From JBHIBD01 sp046758865 (GTDB taxonomy: Bacteria; Planctomycetota; Brocadiia; Brocadiales; Bathyanammoxibiaceae), in contig JBHIBD010000067.1 of assembly GCA_046758865.1 (NCBI GenBank), forward strand, positions 1 through 11,306: a stretch of DNA of 11,306 nucleotides. Direction: 5' to 3'. Under the pieces are notes generated by a model, which worked only from the letters and a program-made list of their open reading frames with translations, was not told where the DNA came from and did no database searches. Below are positions 7,348 to 11,306 of the stretch, piece by piece; the stretch's first letter is position 1; each line of letters opens with the position of its first letter. Made by a program: the position numbers and the translations under genes.

Positions 7348-7348
7348 A

Positions 7349-7576
7349 ATGAGAGACCTCCCTATCAAGGTAAAGGCATACGCTGGCCATAAGGCAGAGG
7401 AGAGACCGATCTCCTTTACTCTAGAGGATAAAGAGCACAAGATAAATGAGATATTGAGCACATCCATTGAAGAGAGGGCGGGGAGACGCCTAACGTCCTT
7501 TTGCGTACGCACCGAGGACGGCGTCTTTAAGATATATTATTGCGAGAAAGAGGAGGAGTGGTACCTGGAGCAATGA
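7349..7576 (+). CDS. small soluble protein, DUF6504-like
   Basis: A 75-residue charged protein with no signal peptide or membrane segment. Its opening, IKVKAYAGHKAEERPISFTL (6-25), then KINEIL (31-36) and a final EDG-x-x-x-IYY with an EEWYLE end, recall the short DUF6504-type proteins (consensus like V..YSGYKANERP..F...). The function of those proteins is not established. I chose ATG 7349, which begins 1 nt after the stop of the AmrS-like fragment. A GTG at 7310 would extend it by 13 residues without a Shine-Dalgarno. No good Shine-Dalgarno precedes the ATG either, so translation may depend on coupling to the upstream frame. It is followed 21 nt later by a holin-like gene, consistent with one transcript. 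Confidence 0.55.
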   Translation: MRDLPIKVKAYAGHKAEERPISFTLEDKEHKINEILSTSIEERAGRRLTSFCVRTEDGVFKIYYCEKEEEWYLEQ

Positions 7577-7597
7577 ATTGTTGAAAGGAGAAATAAC

Positions 7598-7852
7598 ATG
7601 TACGCAAAACTCAGCATAAAGGCCCTGGGACTGGCTGTAGGGGTTGTGTGGTCTGTCTATGTGATATTTTTGGGACTCCTGGCTGGCTATATGGACTGGG
7701 GTACCCCCTTTGTGGAGCTCCTAGGCTCCCTTTATATTGGCTACAAACCCAGCCTAACGGGCAGTTTGATTGGTGGTGTATGGGCAGTGGTAGACGGTGC
7801 CATCGCCGGTGTAATCATCGCATGGGTCTACAACAAGTTCGCATCTGAGTAA
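7598..7852 (+). CDS. two-helix holin-like membrane protein (copy 1)
   Basis: An 84-residue membrane protein of two glycine-rich helices (about 8-31 and 53-78), joined by a loop with the sequence WGTPFVELLGSLYIGYKPS. It resembles small proteins that annotation pipelines label 'bacteriophage holin', common in environmental bacteria. True holin activity is unproven, and no lysin or phage gene lies nearby. AAAGGAG (7584-7590) sits 7 nt before the ATG, a strong ribosome site. It is paralogous to the gene 145 nt downstream (my hand alignment gives about 36 identities over about 80 positions, strongest in VELLGS-x-x-IGYK). It probably belongs to the fprA transcript. No clear terminator follows. Confidence 0.65.
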   Translation: MYAKLSIKALGLAVGVVWSVYVIFLGLLAGYMDWGTPFVELLGSLYIGYKPSLTGSLIGGVWAVVDGAIAGVIIAWVYNKFASE

Positions 7853-7981
7853 ATGAACCTCAAACATTCAGCGCGCCAGACAAAAACATACTGGTAATTA
7901 CGCATCTTCACGCTAAAATATCTGTGTCATCCCACCGATGTGATTAATACTTGGTATGAGGCCCCGTTGACGGTTTCACAG

Positions 7982-7987
7982 AAGGAG
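7982..7987 (+). promoter_or_regulatory. Shine-Dalgarno for holin-like copy 2
   Basis: AAGGAG lies 9 nt before ATG 7997 and supports that start over the in-frame GTG at 7940, which has no ribosome site. Confidence 0.5.
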
Positions 7988-7996
7988 AATTTTCAT

Positions 7997-8380
7997 ATGG
8001 ACTTACAACAACTCTGCATCCAAATAGAGGCAAAGGGTGGTGGAACTGTGTCCGAGCAGAACTTTCTGGTAATAAACATGCTTCCAAGCTCGCTACTTCC
8101 TATATTGTTTGTTGCAGACACCAAATTTGACGCAAACACCGTTGGCCTGGGTCTGGGAATAGTTTGGGGGGCACTGTTAGTGTTCTTCGGTTTAATCGCC
8201 ACCGTGACGGGCTTGGGTACTGGCCTGGTCGAACTGCTTGGCTCCGTACATATCGGCTATAAGGCGACCGTACTCGGTTCTGTCATCGGCGGTATATGCG
8301 GCCTTGTATATGGCTTTATCTGTGGTGCCATTATTGCAAGGGCCTACAACCTGTTATTGGCAAAGGACACAAATGCCTAG
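7997..8380 (+). CDS. two-helix holin-like membrane protein (copy 2) with N-terminal extension
   Basis: A 127-residue protein whose residues about 43-120 repeat the architecture of the gene at 7598: two glycine-rich helices (about 48-71 and 93-118) around the loop GTGLVELLGSVHIGYK. The difference is about 42 extra residues at the N-terminus, including the hydrophobic stretch FLVINMLPSSLLPILFVA, which could be a third helix or signal-like anchor. The start is ambiguous: ATG 7997 has the best Shine-Dalgarno, while an internal ATG (8078) or a later start would give the short form seen in the sister gene. The gene ends in TAG 8378-8380, overlapping the convergent minus-strand gene by 4 nt through a shared CTAG. 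Function is unknown; a tandem pair could make a hetero-oligomeric pore. Confidence 0.55.
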   Translation: MDLQQLCIQIEAKGGGTVSEQNFLVINMLPSSLLPILFVADTKFDANTVGLGLGIVWGALLVFFGLIATVTGLGTGLVELLGSVHIGYKATVLGSVIGGICGLVYGFICGAIIARAYNLLLAKDTNA

Positions 8381-8601
8381 CCTTGACCAGCCAGCCTGAG
8401 GAGTTTAAACCCAGTCAGGAATACCCAGAGTAGAAATGTAAAGAGTACAATCCCGGAAAAAAGATATAATGGGAAAAATATCTTTGTAAAGACGTCAAGG
8501 ACCCAGAGCACACCAACTAATATCCCCAGCCAGCCCAAATAATCTGGGAACCCTGGGGCACTGAGCATGGCGAGGCCTCCCAGGCCGACCCAACCCACCA
8601 G
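8377..8601 (-). pseudogene. 3' part of interrupted multi-pass membrane gene (DUF4386-like)
   Basis: This is the second part of the same reading frame as 8602-9057, separated only by one TGA at 8602-8604. After the TGA the frame stays open as LVGWVGLGGLAMLSAPG, then FPDYLGWLGILVGVLWVLD, then a last hydrophobic helix, to TAG 8377-8379. If the TGA were not a stop, the whole protein would be about 226 residues, close to the length expected of such a membrane family. A GTG at 8598 is available for re-initiation but has no independent ribosome site visible. It overlaps the convergent holin-like gene by 4 nt. Confidence 0.5.
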
Positions 8602-9057
8602 TCATGTCGAGCCAAAGAGACAAAACAGCCCCTGCCCATATGCCTCCTGTGCCCGATAGACCACATTCACAACACCCTTTATTGCTTCGTCGTCGGCGCC
8701 GCTGTACAGGCCTGCAAGTGTAGGGGTTACGGTAGCGTGCCGCAGCGGGCCCAGAGTACCCAGGATGATGGCTATGAATCCAAAAAAGAGGGCAACAATG
8801 GCATACGCCTGTGCGTCCTTCCAGAGGGCCTGAACTAAGGCGGGAAATGCCGGTATGAGGGAGAAGGAAAGTATTATCGCACACCACCAAAAGAGCTGCC
8901 ACTCCGTGGGATGTGTGCCGATTTCCTTGAGGACCGCCTCTGCATCTTGCCTCTCTACCATAGGCCAGCGCCAGGCAAGATACACGTAAAAAAGGCCGGT
9001 AGAGATGGCATAAACTATAGCGCCATACCCACCTATCTTTAGGAGCTTAGGGTCCAT
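8602..9057 (-). pseudogene. 5' part of interrupted multi-pass membrane gene (DUF4386-like)
   Basis: Reads from ATG 9055-9057 for 151 residues to TGA 8602-8604. Helices are visible at about 9-29, 54-78 and 83-103, and a fourth begins near 138 just before the stop. The motif pattern NVVYRAQEAYGQGLFCLFGST is typical, in my recollection, of DUF4386-type membrane proteins, where it runs straight into another helix. Here the TGA falls inside that helix, leaving a truncated product. The usual stop use of TGA elsewhere in the window (4716-4718, 7195-7197) argues that this is a nonsense mutation or base-call error and not recoding. There is no good Shine-Dalgarno before the ATG. Function is unknown. 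Confidence 0.55.
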
Positions 9058-9163
9058 AATGGATGGACAGAGACCAGGCCGGGGATGCAGGTTTAGATAA
9101 TTTGTGCCAGAAAAAGGTCACGCCACTATTTTATCATCCAACTCAGGCGTCCTACTTATCTCA

Positions 9164-9826
9164 TTATGCTGAGGCGGTCTCAAGGGCCTTTTCCTTGAGG
9201 GACTCTACCACCTCATCTATAAGCCCGTACTCCCTTGCCTCCTCAGACGACATATAGAAATCCCTGTCAACGTCCCGCTCTACCTGTTCAAGGGGCTGAC
9301 CTGTGTGTTTTGTCAGTATATCGTTTAGAGATTTCTTAAGACGCAGTATCTCCTCAGCCTGGATGCTAATGTCAGTTGCAGTACCCTTCATTCCACCCCA
9401 GGGCTGATGTAGCATAATCCTGGTGTGGGGGAGACCGAATCTCTTCCCTTCCGTGCCAGCGGCAAGCAGTATGGCGGCCATACTGAAGGCCTGGCCTATG
9501 CAGTAGGTGGCCACATCGCATTGCACAAACTGCATGGTATCGTATATTGCCAGACCAGCTGTAATAGAACCACCTGGGGAGTTGATATACAGGTTTATAT
9601 CCTGATTTTTATTCTCATTCTGGAGAAAAAGCATCTGGGCAATAACCAGGTTGGATACGACATCATCTATGGGCGTTCCTACAAAGATTATACGGTCTTT
9701 TAATAGTCGAGAAAAAATATCGTAGTGTCTCTCACCGTAGCCTGTTTTCTCCACCACATACGGCACAAAGAGCTGCGACCTGGGCTCATATCCCTCTTGT
9801 AAATTGTCAAAATCTTTAGAACTCAT
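9164..9826 (-). CDS. clpP: ClpP, ATP-dependent Clp protease proteolytic subunit
   Basis: Serine peptidase subunit that forms a 14-mer barrel capped by an AAA+ unfoldase (ClpX or ClpA) and degrades tagged or misfolded proteins in the cytoplasm. The 220-residue protein keeps the triad: Ser115 in GQAFSMAA, His140 in HTRIMLHQPWGG and Asp189 in DVDRDFYMS, with spacings of 25 and 49 residues that match the standard enzyme. The conserved LYINSPGGSITAGLAIYDTM region is intact. The first ~15 residues probably include the usual short propeptide or flexible axial loop. AAAAGGAG, 6-8 nt before the ATG, is a strong ribosome site. It lies 12 nt after the tig stop on the same strand, forming the familiar tig-clpP unit. 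clpX is not the next gene; instead an unrelated interrupted membrane gene lies 106 nt beyond. No clear terminator follows. Confidence 0.97.
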   Translation of the reverse strand: MSSKDFDNLQEGYEPRSQLFVPYVVEKTGYGERHYDIFSRLLKDRIIFVGTPIDDVVSNLVIAQMLFLQNENKNQDINLYINSPGGSITAGLAIYDTMQFVQCDVATYCIGQAFSMAAILLAAGTEGKRFGLPHTRIMLHQPWGGMKGTATDISIQAEEILRLKKSLNDILTKHTGQPLEQVERDVDRDFYMSSEEAREYGLIDEVVESLKEKALETASA

Positions 9827-9838
9827 TTAAAACTCCTT

Positions 9839-11224
9839 TTAGTCTATTTTCTGTTTCTTCTCTGTCTTTTGCTCTTCTTTTATATCCTTTTTATTAGCCA
9901 CCTTTTGTGTTTCCTCTACCCTCTCATCCTCTATCGTAGCTTCCCTCAGGATAAGGTCCATCACCTTTGACTCCCTCATCTGGTGTCTCAAGGCGGATAG
10001 AGAGCCCTCCTTCTCAAGCACTCGACGCATTTTGAGTGAGGTCGTTTGATAGAGGACGGCCATCTCTTGAATCCTCTTTTCTACCTCCTGCTCAGTAACA
10101 TAGACCTTCTCTTTACCGGCTATACTTCCCAGGACAAGGGCCAGTTTGAGGTCCCTTATAGCTGATTCGTGTGAGGCGTTCTTTAGTTTTTCGCTTTCTT
10201 TATCTATCTCTTCTATGGGCATTCCTCTCTGTAGCAGCTCCATCTTGTATCTATATAGCCTCTCGTCTGTCTGCGCTGCAATCAAGTCCTCCGGCAGGTC
10301 GAAGTTGGCCATGTCTACCAGTTTCTGGTACACCTGAGTCCGAAGGTCCTCCTCCACCCACCTCTTCTTGTCAACCTCTAGCCTCTTGCGTACACTCTTT
10401 CGTAGTTCTTCTAGCGATGCGGCACCAAATTGTTTCGCCAGTTCGTCGTTTATCTCAGGTGCCTTGGGTCTCTTTACCTCCCTCACAATTATCTCAAGGG
10501 TGGCTTCCTTATTTCTGTATTCGGGCAAGCGGAATTTACTGCCGAGATTTGCCTCCGCCTCCCGCTTATCTCCACACTTGGCCCCTTTAAGTGCCACCAA
10601 CAGCTCTGGCACCGGAATATCTGCTAACATTCCACCAGAAACCCACAGCGCTACCTCTTCATCCTGCTGTATCACCTTGCCATCAACTAACACCCTGTAA
10701 TCACAAATTATCTGGTCTCCCCCCTGTACATCACCCTTTTCCTCTGTCACCAGTTGCATCTTGCTGAGGCTTATATTCTTCAGGGCCGATTCTACTTCTT
10801 CAGAGCTCACCGCTGCAGACCTTCTCTGAAGCTTCAGACCCTTATATTCCTTGGCCTCAAAGGCTGGCTTAACTTCCAGCGTAACGTCAAATTTTAGCGC
10901 CTTTTTTGGGTCAAACTCAACCGCCCCGAGTTCGGGAGAGCCTATGGGTTCAAGCTTATGCTGGTCTACGGCCTCTTGGTATGTACCCCATACGAGAGAC
11001 CCTTTGACCTCTTCTTCTATTTGCTTGCCGAACTGGCGCTCGATTATGCCTCTAGGCACCTTACCTTTACGGAAGCCGGGGACATTAGCCGAAGCGCGAA
11101 ATCCCTGAAAATGTTTTTCAAACTCGCCCTCGACCTTTTCCTTCGGGACCTCTATCTCCAAACGCTTTTTACAGGGTCCAACATCCTCAATTGTTACAGT
11201 TAACCCTTCTGTTTCCTTCCCCAT
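9839..11224 (-). CDS. tig: trigger factor (ribosome-associated chaperone/PPIase)
   Basis: Ribosome-bound chaperone that shields nascent chains. The 461-residue protein has the three expected parts. The N-terminal ribosome-binding domain (about 1-115) contains the signature GFRKGKVP (50-57). The FKBP-type PPIase domain (about 155-250) looks divergent: the usual PGFE-like active segment reads VPELL, so prolyl isomerisation may be weak or absent. The C-terminal chaperone arms (about 255-435) end in a Lys/Glu-rich tail (about 440-461). The ATG (11222-11224) has AAGGA upstream by about 5 nt. tRNA-Gly begins only 23 nt before the start on the same strand, so all three may share one precursor transcript. 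The next gene, clpP, is a classic neighbour. Confidence 0.95.
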   Translation of the reverse strand: MGKETEGLTVTIEDVGPCKKRLEIEVPKEKVEGEFEKHFQGFRASANVPGFRKGKVPRGIIERQFGKQIEEEVKGSLVWGTYQEAVDQHKLEPIGSPELGAVEFDPKKALKFDVTLEVKPAFEAKEYKGLKLQRRSAAVSSEEVESALKNISLSKMQLVTEEKGDVQGGDQIICDYRVLVDGKVIQQDEEVALWVSGGMLADIPVPELLVALKGAKCGDKREAEANLGSKFRLPEYRNKEATLEIIVREVKRPKAPEINDELAKQFGAASLEELRKSVRKRLEVDKKRWVEEDLRTQVYQKLVDMANFDLPEDLIAAQTDERLYRYKMELLQRGMPIEEIDKESEKLKNASHESAIRDLKLALVLGSIAGKEKVYVTEQEVEKRIQEMAVLYQTTSLKMRRVLEKEGSLSALRHQMRESKVMDLILREATIEDERVEETQKVANKKDIKEEQKTEKKQKID

Positions 11225-11247
11225 AGTAGTCCTTAAGAGAGATTATA

Positions 11248-11306
11248 TGGAGCGGGTGATGGGGGTCGAACCCACGACATTCACGTTGGCAACGTGACGC
11301 TCTACC
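11248..11306 (-). tRNA. tRNA-Gly(GCC), 5' end beyond the window
   Basis: The reverse strand ends in an encoded CCA (11250-11248) after discriminator U and acceptor strand CACCCGC. The T-arm GTGGG-TTCGACC-CCCAT and the anticodon stem-loop TCACG-TTGCCAA-CGTGA are complete, giving anticodon GCC (11288-11290), which reads glycine codons GGC/GGT. The D-arm portion GGTAGAGC is visible; the first roughly 15 nt lie outside the window. It precedes tig by 23 nt on the same strand. Confidence 0.96.

Noticed and set aside
7853..7996. Possible promoter between the two holin-like genes (TAAAAT at 7914-7919)
   Set aside because: No acceptable -35 hexamer at 16-18 nt; the same-strand arrangement makes an independent promoter unnecessary.
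8602..8604. Selenocysteine or TGA-as-tryptophan recoding in the membrane gene
   Set aside because: Other genes in the window end with TGA, including an ATGA overlap, and I see no convincing selenocysteine insertion hairpin; a nonsense change is simpler.
8495..8902. Minus-strand open frame in a different phase across the interrupted membrane gene
   Set aside because: Its translation lacks membrane or domain patterns, and the frame with helices is continuous on both sides of the single TGA, so a frameshift is not needed.

Overview
The window is a well-packed stretch of bacterial chromosome of roughly balanced base composition. It holds eleven apparently intact protein genes, two degraded or interrupted ones and part of a tRNA. 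Shine-Dalgarno sites precede most starts, and ATG, GTG and several stop codons are used in the standard way; TGA is a real stop (4716-4718, 7195-7197). A periplasmic adaptor of the MacA type implies a Gram-negative envelope, and a class A flavodiiron protein suggests an anaerobic or microaerobic, O2/NO-exposed lifestyle. The codon choice (many ATA and AGG), the short two-helix 'holin-like' proteins and the GTCATTGCGAGG-type intergenic repeat remind me of environmental lineages such as Brocadiales-like Planctomycetota. That placement is an impression only and is not proven by the sequence.

Layout. Positions 1-121 hold three inverted repeats. On the minus strand, 163-2542 carries an ABM-domain small protein followed by a full-length MsbA-type ABC exporter, with a striking perfect 16-bp inverted repeat between them. 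A divergent intergenic region (2543-2748) separates these from a plus-strand operon, 2749-7197: a MacA-like adaptor, a MacB-type ATPase (1-nt overlap), a MacB/FtsX-type permease (4-nt overlap) and a flavodiiron protein (FprA family) 44 nt later. The first three make a tripartite efflux or macrolide/peptide-type export pump that would need a TolC-like outer-membrane channel encoded elsewhere. The flavodiiron protein would detoxify O2 or NO in the cytoplasm.

Downstream, 7201-7347 looks like a decayed N-terminal fragment of an AmmeMemoRadiSam radical-SAM enzyme. It is followed at once by a small soluble protein (DUF6504-like) and two tandem paralogous two-helix membrane proteins of the 'bacteriophage holin' annotation class. 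These converge, sharing a CTAG, with a minus-strand multi-pass membrane protein gene (DUF4386-like) that is cut by one in-frame TGA.

The right end is a housekeeping block on the minus strand: tRNA-Gly(GCC), trigger factor (tig) and the ClpP protease subunit (clpP), 12 nt apart. This is the common folding/proteolysis pairing, but without clpX directly following. I see no CRISPR array, transposase, phage module or other clearly new system. The items most worth checking are the interrupted membrane gene, the AmrS remnant, the 16-bp intercistronic hairpin and the holin-like pair.
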